Shown: positions 22,181 through 33,065 of the stretch, piece after piece
How positions within the stretch are numbered: the first letter of the stretch is position 1
Layout: each line of letters opens with the position of its first letter
Origin: Colias croceus
Taxonomy: Eukaryota; Arthropoda; Insecta; Lepidoptera; Pieridae
NCBI RefSeq assembly: GCF_905220415.1
Contig: NC_059562.1
Coordinates: 4,789,501-4,853,500 of the forward strand
DNA: 64,000 nucleotides
Direction: 5' to 3'
The notes under the pieces: model-generated
Database searches by the model: none
What the model was told of the DNA's origin: nothing
What the model saw: the letters and a program-made list of their open reading frames with translations, nothing else
Program-made: the position numbers and the translations under genes

Positions 22181-22696
22181 GAAGACCTGGATATAACTTT
22201 GGGTACATACTTTGTACATACAGTTGCTAGTTACATATTATTTTTTATTGTTGCCCCACCTTGAGCCCATGGCTAGCTACGCCCATGCTTTTACGACTGA
22301 ATATAACATATTGCCTATCGGTGCTATTAATTTTCTGTAACTTCACGATTAAATTCTTCCTTTTAAACTAAGTTAAAAAAGTAAACGGATAAATTATAAT
22401 TGTTGTCTAAGAGTAATAATTTAAAACATTTTATTGATAAACAAACACACACAAACTGTTAAAATTGTTCGTTATATTTAGGATAAACTTTTGCCAAAAT
22501 TAGTTACACTATATATTGCTTACTTATATCTAGATTTACTCGAGTCAAGTAGTAGGTAACATCGTAAGATAACAAACTAAATATGTTTCTATATTATATT
22601 TTGAGTTCAAAACGAATTTACCAGAAATTTTCATACAAAATAAGAGCACAAATTCGTCAAACAAATTGCGTAAATAATCTATAAATAATAACTTAC

Positions 22697-22752
22697 AGTG
22701 TTTGGCACTAGTTCTGATGACGAGTGTCACAAAGTGTGCGTTCGTTTAGACT
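22697..22752 (-). promoter_or_regulatory. P5CR: Predicted P5CR transcription start and 5' UTR exon
   Basis: On the minus strand a strong donor (ACT|GTAAGTT, at 22696/22697) lies 56 nt downstream of TCAGTC, a match to the arthropod initiator TCAGTY whose A is at 22752. The partner acceptor TTTTCAG|TATC is at 20984/20985, 17 nt upstream of the P5CR ATG. This predicts a 56-nt noncoding first exon and a 1.7-kb 5' UTR intron containing the 12-bp minisatellite. No TATA box was evident. The pairing of donor and acceptor is inference; only the motifs are seen. Confidence 0.5.
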
Positions 22753-23110
22753 GAACACTTCAAGAGGTTATCGGCTTATCAGACAATAGTATAGTCTGTT
22801 CGATCGATCTTTTGTGTGGACTATTAATTCAATATTAGTAATTTATATTGTGTTTTTTCCAGTATGTAATATATATTATATACTTATAATCTATATTTAT
22901 GAAAAGGCTGATGAGTTTGTTTGAACATGCTCATCTCTAAAACTACGCACGGGACCGCATTTAAAAATTCGTTTCATTTAGTAAATTTTATTTATTTTCT
23001 AATGATTTTGTCTCTCCTTTTATAGGTCCAGGCATGGGACCTGAATGTTTGATAAACAATTTATTATTTTCAGCCAATTTACTTTATAGATTTTTAGTTT
23101 TATTTTAATA

Positions 23111-23312
23111 ACTAGCTTTGCCCCGCGGTTTTACCCGCATTGCTCCGCTCCTTGTCTTAGCGAGATGATATTATAATATAGTCTATAAGCCTTCCTCGAT
23201 AAATGGGCTATCTAACACAGAAATAATTTTTCAAATCGGACCAGTTGTTCCTGAGATCAGCGAGTTCAAACAAACAAACAAACACTTAAGCTTTATAATA
23301 TTAGTATAGATA
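23111..23312 (+). repeat. CTCCGCGGTTTCACCCGCG-type repeat, copy 3
   Basis: Starts actagctttgccccgcggtt and contains aaatgggctatctaacac. Ends caaacaaacaaac and tataatattagtatag. Confidence 0.75.
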
Positions 23313-24555
23313 AGGTATGCTAAAAAGAGACGCTTAGAAAACTACAAAACTACTGCTTAAATTTTTTGCCACTAATTTTTTTATTTTATAGGAAATTAAT
23401 TCACATCGATCGATCTATAAACATTAATTAGTAAGGAAAGTTAGTTACACCGTCATAACTCAAAGTAATTAAAATTTGCATTTGAACATTTGTTTTATTT
23501 CTATTACATAAGTGTAGTTAATTATGTATCGCGTTTTTATCAATTAAGAGAAACTATTTATATTACACCGCCCATCGGTACAACATAATTTTGAATTATA
23601 TAAATTAATCGATAAAAGTAAAATATATTATGTTTTTTAATTTATCTTAGACTACAATAAACTGATACGGACTAGGAAAATAATGAAGTCTATTCATTGG
23701 CGTAGCCATGTGGGGCGTAATCGTTTTGTTTTTCGTATGTGTGTATTATTTACCACTAAATGATTTACTTCAACTTCAACAAAAAGAAAACGAATATGGA
23801 AATGAAATAGAGTGAGAGTTAGAGTGAGAGTGAGATTGAGAGTCAGGTATATAATATAAAATATTGACAGTTTTAACTTACTAGGTACATGTAACTAACA
23901 TGAGAAAGTAAAAATTAAAAAATAAATTAGTTGTTACTTAATTAGGTAATTAATTAATTATTATTAATTGCAACAGGCTTATGATGGCTGAGGTTATTTT
24001 TATAAGTTCATGATATTGAAATCAACTTATAAAAATTGTTTCATCTAAATAACATATGAGGGTATATTTTTCTAATCCCGGATCTTAGACTAATATCAAT
24101 CATAGATTCATAATATTTAGAATAGTTATATTATAAATCTAATTTCAACGCCATCTACTTGCACAGAAAGTAAACGTTATATTTGTCATATATAAACAAT
24201 AAATTATATTTTGTCAGGCAAGTTTAAATGTTTCAAAAAAATAACCATTTGTATATAACAAAGTTATTTGCAACTTCTATCAATTTTTTAGTAGTTCGCC
24301 TCGTAATTGAATATTTATTTTGTATGCCTAGAATGAGCGCATAGCATAGGCAACAAACAGAGCACATAATAACTAATGCCATCTAGTGGTTACGTTTAAA
24401 ACAAAAAATCATTATTACAAAACTCTACGTTTAGCTACTATTATGTATTCTGTGACTCTACATGCAACTTCTTTCATGTAAAAATTGAAGTGAATCAAAT
24501 GTAAGGTGGCAGTTATAGGTACCATAGACTTTATATTGAACTTTGATTGAACTAA
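23313..24555. other. AT-rich intergenic DNA
   Basis: A GAGTGAGA-rich simple tract at 23810-23846 and TTAATTAA-rich runs near 23940. No gene seen. Confidence 0.45.
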
Positions 24556-24725
24556 TCTAATATATAAAAATCAATGCCACTTTTCGTTGTAATTCCATAA
24601 CTCGAGAACGGCTGAACCGATTTCGATAATTCTTTTTTTATTATATTCCTTGAAGTACGAGGATGGTTCTTATGTAGAGAAAACGTTAATATGTACCACG
24701 GGCGAAGCCGGGGCGGACCGCTAGT
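24556..24725 (+). repeat. GGTCCGCCCCGGCTTCG-type repeat, copy 1
   Basis: Contains gaacggctgaaccgatttcg, ttccttgaagtacgaggatg and the end accacgggcgaagccgggg. The core is almost identical to 50447-50622. Confidence 0.72.
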
Positions 24726-24844
24726 AATGAATAAGACCAAGCTTTCTATTTGCATAGAATTTGTACTCTAAATTGACTCTATCACGTTCTATTTAGTAAA
24801 ATAATTCCCATTGTTGAATTAGTACTTCTGTAGATTATAATTTA

Positions 24845-25092
24845 CAGTGCCACAAACTTAACTGACCCGGTGACGGTGTCACTGATGTCGTTTTTAGTGC
24901 CGCTAAATATAGTATTTCCCCGTATGCAAGGGTAAAAATAATGTCATTGCCAATGGTGTAAATTAACATTCAAAAATAACTTTTTATTTAAAGGAAATAT
25001 TCCGTATGAAAAGTCTGTGAAAATGTGACATTTCAAAATCGCGGTACGTAGTTCCAGTTTTTGCCACCGGGTCAGTTAAGTTTGTGGCGCTG
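24845..25092. mobile_element. MITE with 27-bp terminal inverted repeats
   Basis: Ends CAGTGCCACAAACTTAACTG... and ...CAGTTAAGTTTGTGGCGCTG are inverted copies extending to CCGGTG with one difference. Length is 248 bp with no coding capacity. No convincing target duplication was seen, so superfamily is open. Confidence 0.75.
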
Positions 25093-25400
25093 CTCCTTCG
25101 TTTTGGTATAAGGTAAAGAATAATATTCAATATATGAGTAATAAGATTTGTATATTATAACAAAGGTATCTAATTGCATCAATTTTTATTTAATTTTTCG
25201 TTCGTTCAATCCTTGTTCAATCGTTATTCGTTATGAAATAATTTTCTGTAGAGTCAGAGTAGAGTTTAAATTAATATATTTTTTTTATTGAAAAAGTACA
25301 TCACTCTATTTTGGTATACTTAATGTTTATAAGTAAAATATTAATATTTAATAAATAAATGAATGAATGAATGAATTGACATTCTAAAATATAATGAAAG

Positions 25401-25620
25401 TTAGCTTTCCGTCCGCGGTTTCGTCAGCATTTTCAGAGAAAAACCTAAGTTAGTTCCAGTTCCTGTGGCATTTCCGGGATAAAACCTATCCTATGTGTTA
25501 ATCCAAGTTACCTTCTATGTTCCAAATTTAATTGTAATCGGTTCAGTAGTATTTGCGTGCAAGAGTAACAACCATCCATACACTCATACTCACAAAATTT
25601 CGCATATATAATATTATTAT
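25401..25620 (-). repeat. Same dispersed repeat family, minus orientation
   Basis: Starts ttagctttccgtccgcggtt and contains gggataaaacctatcc and gtaatcggttcagtagtatttgcg. More diverged than the next copy. Confidence 0.7.
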
Positions 25621-25882
25621 ATGATGGATATCAAAATAGCCTTGTAGCCAATTCACTGCATGTACCATTAATAATTTTCAATTGCCACTTGTCTCATGGC
25701 GGGCAATTATAGATGTAAAACTTTTTATTATGTTTTTTATTTTACATTTATTTTTAGGTTTATAGCATTCAAACAAAATATGCTTTGTAAGTAGGTATGT
25801 AATTTACTAAGAATTATTATAGAACTCTTTCTTTATTCAATCAACGTACAAGCTGTTTATTTTCAATTTCGTTATGGTATAA

Positions 25883-26098
25883 CTAGCTTCCCGCCCGCGG
25901 CTTCACCCGCGTTTTCAAAGAAAAACCCGCATAGTTCCCGTTCCCGTAGGATTTCCGGGATAAAAAATGTGTTAATCCAAGTTACCTTCTATATGTGTGC
26001 TAAATTTCATTGTAATCGGTTCAGTAGTATTTGCGTGAAAGAGTAACAAACACACACATACATCCTCACAAACTTTCGCATTTATAATATTAGTAGGA
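25883..26098 (-). repeat. Same dispersed repeat family, minus orientation, well preserved
   Basis: Starts ctagcttcccgcccgcggc, and ends ttcgcatttataatattagta. Confidence 0.78.
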
Positions 26099-26143
26099 TT
26101 GTGTGCTAAATGGTTTTTTATTATTTAAGTACTTAGCTAGCGC

Positions 26144-26236
26144 GCAAGAGCAACTTTTGTCTCCTCAATTATTTTGTCTCTCCCATCAAGTTTATGGGAG
26201 AGACAAAATAATTGCGGAGACAAAAGTTGCTCTTGC
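26144..26236. repeat. Short near-perfect hairpin, 43-bp arms
   Basis: gcaagagcaacttttgtctc ... tctctcccat (26144-26186) pairs with 26194-26236 with one mismatch and a 7-nt loop. Size is that of a miRNA precursor, but the long near-perfect duplex suits a palindromic MITE better. The outer flanks (AGCTAGC/GCTAGCT) also pair. Confidence 0.8.
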
Positions 26237-29019
26237 AAGCGTGCAGCTAGCTCTGAATACACATTTTGATTTTTGTGTAACTTGTAAGTACTTAGACGGT
26301 ATTTTATTAGCTCTACTCCTGGCGAAGCACATGGTTAAAAGTACAGATTCGTGTGACATTAACGATAAGTACCTATTTTAATAATTTTATTTAACTATTG
26401 TGCTTATACCTAATCAAAGTACGAGTTAGTAGGAACTTAAACAACATATTGATTATATGCATTATATATATTATAATATAGCTTCATAAATATACAATAA
26501 CATATCGTTTACAAGGCCAACATGATCTTGCGACACTGTTTACTGTACTATAAGTACCTAATTGATTCGTGCATTTCTGTATTATTAATGTCAATAAATA
26601 TAAGTAACGTATTGTGTTTCTTTGCCTATATTAACGCTTTTTGTGCATACAATCAAGACTAAGAACTAAAGATAACTTTGCAGTAGATAATGTTCAATTA
26701 AATTTGAAAATAAATCACTAAGGTTTTAAATCTTATTGTATAGGTAAATAATAGTAAGTAGATAGCTATATAAAAATGTTTGAAAATTTCAGACTTAAAG
26801 CTTAAAAATAGTTACTTATAATGTAAATAATAATGTGTACTTATAGGAAGCAATAATCTACTGACGCGATCTATTTCCACAATAAAAATCATCAAAATCG
26901 GTAGAGCTGTTTCCGAGAAAGGTAAATAACAAACACCCTGGCACTATATACTTACAAATAGATATATCAGGACATTTTACACCAAAGAAAAAGTCAGATC
27001 ATCATTTCTAGTTCCATGCTGACACGACAGATCTTCGCGTAAATGATCATACCCGTGAAGTTTATACGGCCGTTAAGTTTTCGCATTTTCTTAATTTTTT
27101 TGCGTAAATTTCTTTAGTTTTTCTCTCATAAGATCCTTCTCCTGACAATAACGAACACATCGAAATAATAATTATCGGAATCGGTCCAGCCGTTCACGCG
27201 TGTTGCCGTGACCTAGGGATTCATTTTTAAATATAGAGATAGTTACGTTTTATACGATAATGACATTATTAGCGTATATCTATTACAAATACTTATAAAT
27301 GGTTCGTTATCTAATCTTAACTGTCCATTAGTTAAAGAGTATGGTCAACGAACGCCATACCTGTATGTGAAAATTGCAAATCAATTTAAGTACATAGTTA
27401 TGAATAAAATTATGTAATAGTTTTCTAAACATTTTGCGCAACTATGTGTTTTCCCATAACTATATTTTCCTACCTTACTTACCTTTAGGTCCTAGGTAAT
27501 ATGAAAAATGAGGAAGGGTAATACAAACAGTGAATACTTACATCATAAAACTGCGTCTTCCTCAGTTCAAAGTCATATCTGCATCTACGATGCATTAGAT
27601 CTTTGACCTCACGTCTTATATAAATTATTTCAGATAAATTATACTGATTTTCATCAACATTAAATAATAACATGCCATTTTAATAAACTATCTATCGACA
27701 TAAACCATATATTATGAAAAAGCATCTAAAAACAAAGCACATCTAAACACATCTAATCGAAATAACTTTCCACTACGATAATATTAAAGTACAGATTAAA
27801 AATCATACTCACACTTAATCATTTTGAAAAATATTCACTATCACAGATTAAATGTAAACACTATAAAAAAATTTCACTTAATCATAAATTTTTCTTCAAT
27901 AATATCAATTTTTCACTTACAAATAAATATGACATAACAATAATGCATTGTTTTAGTGTATACGTGCGTAATCACAGAAACACTGGATGCGTTAACGTCC
28001 ACTTTACTCCCATAAAATTAACGATGTCATATTGGTACTGTAGGCAAAACAGTCATACGCGGAAAATTAATATTCATTTAGTTATTTATGCCGTGTAATT
28101 GTGATGCTTTATCCTAGTAAATGTTTGTATGGTCATTTTAAAAATATTTACTTTGCATCGAAGCATTCGCTTTTATGACGATGAAGATGGCTTGAATTTT
28201 ACTTAGCTTTTTTAGAGGAAGCGTCAGCCCTCACCATCATGATAAGGAATTTAAAATGTTATAATTAGATATGGATATGTAGATAGCTACCTACTTTTAA
28301 ATTCAATTTGCCACTTAATATAAATATTATATTAACCAATAAAAAACTATTGCAATAATTTAACTAACAACGAATAATTAAAAAGTACTTTTTCCTAACG
28401 TTTTATTTTAATGTTTTTTAAAATAACGTCTGATTTGTATACTGTCTGTATGTAAATAATATGAGTCAGTAATTATAATATAATGTTATCTGGTAAATAC
28501 GGTCGTCAGGATGTCGACTTCAAATGGGTTTGGTCATTAGACGATAAATACTTTCAATTTGTTTACAAACTATTATAATTGATAAACCGCTGCAAAATTT
28601 TGCATCGCCAAAGGTAGTAAATGAAGTTGATCTACAAGGCGATTAGTTCTAAATTCTAATATAATAATATGTCATGACTCGTGACTCGTGAACAACAGAT
28701 ATTTATGAAAATAAAAATTAAAAATAGGTATATTTAGTTTATACACACCAATCAAGATACACACGTTTCAAGTGTCTTTTTGGAAACTAGATTTAAAAAT
28801 TACAATAAATAATATAAAAATTTAATTGAATTGTCCTCAGTACTTAACAATAGGTCTGTTCTATAATTCTTAGCAAATATTTTCCACCAACAAACCAAAG
28901 CCGAATTTGTTTAAGATACGTAGGTATTGATAAAGAACTTTAAATAACGCAGGGAGTCTATTGAATTTACGATAAAATTAAAAATAGTGTAAGTAGGTAC
29001 GTACCTACCTAGTCTATAC
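26237..29019. other. AT-rich intergenic DNA
   Basis: Worn repeat scraps (near 26875-26930 and 27170-27240, the latter with gaatcggtccagccgttcac) and TAGGTACCTAC-type simple sequence. The minus frame at 27485-27673 is not supported. Confidence 0.4.
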
Positions 29020-29134
29020 ATATTATAATAAATCTGTAGAAGGGTCAATTCTGTACATTGAAAATATTGAAAAAATAAATACCAGGGGGTGTTACTGGAT
29101 CGATACCAAACCCAAATATGTGATTAAAAAATTT

Positions 29135-29167
<33 letters not shown>

Positions 29168-29497
29168 ATGTGAAGGCATCACGTGAAAACTAGCGGTTCG
29201 ATTTCGATGAAACTTGGTATAATTATACCTTATTATCCTGGGCGTAAAATAGGATACTTTTTATCCTGGAAAAATACCTAGAAAAAAATTAATCTTCATT
29301 TTTCAGTTTTATCCATAGACGTTGTTCCGTAGAACCGCGAACACACGTTGCGTATTATTATAGGCCTAGCCGTATTTGGGAATTGGGTCCAATAGATATT
29401 TATAAGATGTTATTGTCAGAGGTACTCAAAATGGAGAAATAAACCATCCAAGCGAAGACCGATATCCGCGCGGACGGAGTCGCGGGCGGAAGCTAGT
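29020..29497 (+). repeat. Longer dispersed repeat with (GTCT)n
   Basis: Runs from tctgtagaagggtcaattct through (GTCT)n at 29138-29166 to gcgggcggaagctagt. It contains ggttcgatttcgatgaaact and ttatcctgggcgtaaaatag. The last 30 bases resemble the ends of the GCTAGT-type repeats. Confidence 0.65.
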
Positions 29498-29976
29498 TTC
29501 ATAATAAAGTGTTCAGCTGATGAAACTTCTCTAATAGGAAAGTATGTAGGAAGAGTTTCGGAAGAAGTATTTTCTCCTATCTTTATTTTGATGCATTTAT
29601 TTTATTAAATGCATTTTTACGACCTCTTATTATAACAATTATTACTTACTGCCCGAACAGATTTATTTCGCACAGCTTTGTCTCGCGGTTTCACCCGCGT
29701 AAAATATGAGTTTTTCATCTGTAAATAAAAAAAATCAAAAATCATCTTAGTGGAAACAGTTTCCAACAGTGCTAAGCTATATACCTATGCATCAATGGAT
29801 ATGAGTGATGGATAATAAATTATCAAACGCAACCACAACAACGAAGCCTCTCTGGTAGAAAAGCACCCTTATTGTTAAAACAGTAGCTTTGCTTGTGGTA
29901 TTCGTTAAAAAAAATAAAAAAGCTTGCGTGACAGTGCACTTTAATTATTGTGTGTTCTTTCGCATTTTAGATGTAA

Positions 29977-30048
29977 TCCTCGGTAGTATAGTGGTGAGTA
30001 TCCCCGCCTGTCACGCGGGAGACCGGGGTTCGATTCCCCGCCGTGGAG
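29977..30048 (+). tRNA. tRNA-Asp (GUC)
   Basis: This is a 72-nt cloverleaf. The acceptor strand TCCTCGG pairs with CCGTGGA (30041-30047) and the discriminator is G. The A box region is TAGTATAGTGGTGAGT. The anticodon stem CCCGC/GCGGG closes loop CTGTCAC, with anticodon GTC at 30010-30012. The T arm CGGGG/CCCCG contains the B box GGTTCGATTCC (30027-30037). A run of seven T at 30052-30058 is a pol III terminator. The fourth acceptor pair is T29980 against T30044, a mismatch where eukaryotic tRNA-Asp genes normally have T-G. The gene has no intron and CCA is not encoded. Confidence 0.95.
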
Positions 30049-30050
30049 AT

Positions 30051-30059
30051 GTTTTTTTA
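30051..30059 (+). terminator. Pol III T-run terminator of tRNA-Asp
   Basis: A run of seven T residues begins 4 nt after the discriminator base of the tRNA. Confidence 0.85.
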
Positions 30060-30392
30060 ATAATTTGCTCTAATAGTTTACATGTTATATTTTTACTCCA
30101 CGACATAATACAATTTATACGAATACCTTAAATTAACTGAAGAAACCAAGCGCAATTAAAATATTATAAACGTTCACTTATGCTTCACAGATGGCGCATA
30201 TTTGGCGCGAATTTAGTTTCAGTGACCTAGACGCACTGTTTTGGTATCAACGCCATCTATTGCATTTTTACAAAATTACGATAAAATTATGTGAGGTACG
30301 TAAAGTACATACTATGTAATAGAAATAGATGACGCTACTCTATAAGATGAAATAAGATGTATTATTACCACCACAGATTACCACATTATTAC

Positions 30393-31619
30393 TAGATAGG
30401 GAGGCGAAGAGGGGAATTTTCTGTAATACTCGAGCGTGGCAGTTTAAGATATGAGAGATACCTTAGACCTAATAGAACAACCTTGTTAACTATTTAGCTC
30501 TATATGTAGTGACGCGCGCCTAGGATAGACGATCAGATTAGTAAAAAAAAATCGATAGTCTGAAATACTCGAGCGCGTCAGATTAAGATATTGGGGGTTG
30601 ATTTTAGTGTTTTAAGACTAAATTTAACTAATCTGACCATAAGTCCTTGACGCCGCCGAGTTATAGGGTCGCGAACTTGTAAAAAAAAACGTTAATCCGG
30701 CATTCTCGAGCGCGATTGTTTTTATTTTTATTTTGAAGAATATAATCTAAAACTTACTAAAAATACAAAATCTGCCGGTTTCCGCATGACCGGAAGTCTG
30801 GAGGAGCCATTTCGTCTTCCGGAAAACGCGTTGCAGCATATATGTCGCGAACTTTACTTTTTCCAAAAAATAAACAAAAAAGGTAATTTTATTTTACAAA
30901 AAAAGGGCTCTTTTCATTTTTTTCCAAATTTAAACCTTTTTTTACTTGAAGCATCATAAAAACTCAAACTCCCGGTTTTTTCAGTATATCTCGAAAACTG
31001 AGGGTGTTAAGAAAAATTGATATGAAAAGATGGAAAAAGGTGATAAAAAAAAAGAAACCCACAAACCTTTTTCGGTCAGATTAAGAGAACCCACCAACAT
31101 TTTTGTCAGATTAAGAAAATATGCTTTCAGGATACCGAGATAAACCTCCCCTATGAAAATCTGACGCGCTCGAGTATTTCAAATGGACTTTTTTTTTCTG
31201 CATTTTCAAAAATTCATCGTAACTTATCGTCATGCCGTAATCGTCAGTTTTTTTAAGGGGAGCTTCCTTGGGGCCTACTTAACACCCCTTCCGAAAATCT
31301 GACGCGCTCGAGTAAATTTTTTTTTTGTGCATTTTTGACGAATTTATATGCCTAGCCCCACCACGCAAACCGGCAGATTAGTATACCGTTGTTATCAGAG
31401 GCACTTGGGGCATACGTAGTATGAATATCTGACACGCTCGAGAATGCCCAAGTAACTGTTTTTTTTAACATTTTTGAAAATCCGTACACGCCAAACCCAC
31501 CGCTAAAATGGTTTTTACCATAGAAGCTTTTCTTTTCGAAATTATTTTCTCTTTCGATTTTGATAAGTCTCGACGACGCCGTTGAATTACGCCATTTAGC
31601 TACCTCGCCTCCCTATCTA
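30393..31619. mobile_element. Non-autonomous DNA transposon with symmetrical subterminal repeats
   Basis: Terminal inverted repeats TAGATAGGGAGGCGA and TCGCCTCCCTATCTA bound a 1.2-kb segment without coding capacity. Six copies of a subterminal motif built on CTCGAGCGCGTCAGATT are present. Three read outward-left (near 30428, 30568, 30705) and three are inverted on the right (near 31161, 31301, 31431). TA may be the target duplication, but superfamily is not assigned. Confidence 0.8.
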
Positions 31620-31798
31620 TACGTGATTATTTCAATATTAAATAAATACAAAAAAGCTATACTTATATTTGTTTCCCTGTTAACTACTTACTTATTTCAA
31701 TTTGATTTTCAGTTTTTAGATATTGAACAATAAATATCGTTTGATGTTGTACAATGTAAATATATTATTTTGTTCTTCTTTCACGTTTAAAAACTTGC

Positions 31799-32638
31799 TA
31801 TAGGTAAACCAGAATCTGATGGCAATTAGGGAAATCAAAATTTTGAGTGTGCAACCCTAGGGAAAATGGACTGAACGATCTTGATACTGCTTATTTTTTA
31901 GTTTGTTCTCAATATCATTAGTCACATTACATAAGTGGACAATACTGTACTTAATAATGAGATATCCACCTAATATTATGTAGGTACATACTTACATGTA
32001 TAATATACATATTACTTTTATACAGGTAATACATAGTATTATTTACATATACCTATATTTGTATGTTCATTATCATTATGCCATGTGAAAATATCGATGC
32101 TGAATCGGTAGAAAACTAGAATGCTTATAATTTTTTATAAAATAAAATAACAATAAAATAAAACTATGTTTATTTTCGTAAGTATTAACAGAAACGCATT
32201 ATTAAATTGACTTGTACAGCTTGGACTTGACGAATAGCCGTATTGGAAACTCCTGTAATAAGTTTTCATAAAATTATATTCCAATCAACTAACAATATTA
32301 TAGTTACCTACATATTATAATATTTTTTAATTGAAAGTATCAAAGCGGGGAAGTCCAATTTACCAATAAAATCTTCTAAATTGAAAATTGTGATGTGTTT
32401 GACCCTTCTTCATCAAATAATTTTCTATACACATTATAAACAACACCTCTTGCGTGTGATCACAGCGGCTTTTTCGACATTTTCGAAGATTTTTTAGACA
32501 AAATCCTAAAAAATATTTATCAACTGCAAAAAAGACAAATAATTTGACAACCAATTTGATAGTTGTCAAATAAGTTGCCACATGAAAATCTTTTATTTCT
32601 TAAATATAAATATGCCATCAGATTCTGGTAGACCTATA
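31799..32638. mobile_element. MITE-like element abutting the 32.7-kb promoter
   Basis: Inverted ends TATAGGT-nn-ACCAGAATCTGATGGCA lie at 31799-31824 and 32613-32638. The 840-bp interior is AT-rich with no recognisable transposase. A TA duplication is possible. Its right end lies roughly 50-100 bp before the CpG-richer leader of the gene at 32970. Confidence 0.7.
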
Positions 32639-32689
32639 CGAACCTAATAAAACAATTTTTTTAACAGTGGTCTGACCAAAGTACGAACG

Positions 32690-32969
32690 ACCTTATTTTC
32701 TTTTATAGCAACACTACCGTTATGTCACAGAAGTGACGATTCGTCGCTTCACCGGCCGAATTGACATTTGACTTGACAGTTCAAAGAGCTTCATACTTCA
32801 CTTCATTCGCGCTCGATGCGTCGGTTAATTTAGAGCGGTATGTTGCCGTGACGAATTTTTCTCTGGGAGTGTGCTCTCGTATCTATTGGTGCCGATTTTT
32901 TTATGTACAGTGAATTCCGAAAAATTAACATATTTTGCGCATGGTAGTGAATAAAATACGAGTTTGATC
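32690..32969 (+). promoter_or_regulatory. Putative promoter and multi-uORF 5' leader
   Basis: This is a locally CpG-enriched stretch immediately before the coding exon at 32970. It holds four short upstream ORFs: 32816-32833, 32840-32851, 32903-32947 and 32941-32967. The last stops 2 nt before the main ATG (TGA TC ATG), a spacing that would favour reinitiation. No clear TATA box or TCAGTY initiator was found, so the start site is undefined and some of these uORFs may be untranscribed. Confidence 0.45.
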
Positions 32970-33065
32970 ATGGCGTTGGAGGGTGTGAAAAGTGAAAAAA
33001 GTGAGGAAAGCAATGCGAATGTTCAGGACGCGAAGGCGAACGGTGTCGACAATAGGAATAAACAG
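32970..33065 (+). CDS. First coding exon of an unrecognised gene
   Basis: ATG at 32970 opens 32 codons (MALEGVKSEKSEESNANVQD, then AKANGVDNRNKQ) that end exactly at AACAG|GTAAGAAA, a strong splice donor in phase 0. Composition (Lys, Glu, Ser, Asn) is that of a disordered N-terminus, so no family can be named. The surrounding DNA is richer in CpG than its neighbours, and four short upstream ORFs precede the start, both typical of a regulated animal leader. No following exon could be recognised up to the right edge, so the first intron would be about 30 kb or more. It could instead be a chance ORF next to a donor-like site, but the match of frame, donor and leader makes that less likely. Confidence 0.6.

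Noticed and set aside
21822..22219. Five overlapping repetitive open frames (NAFA, RECL, RRHS, AKAF and PSRM repeats)
   Set aside because: They are all readings of one 12-bp minisatellite lacking stops; no start context, splice sites or non-repeat domain.
13745..29166. CRISPR-like regular repeats
   Set aside because: The regular arrays seen are microsatellites ((GTAT)n, (GTCT)n), a minisatellite and exon copies without unique spacers; the organism is a eukaryote.
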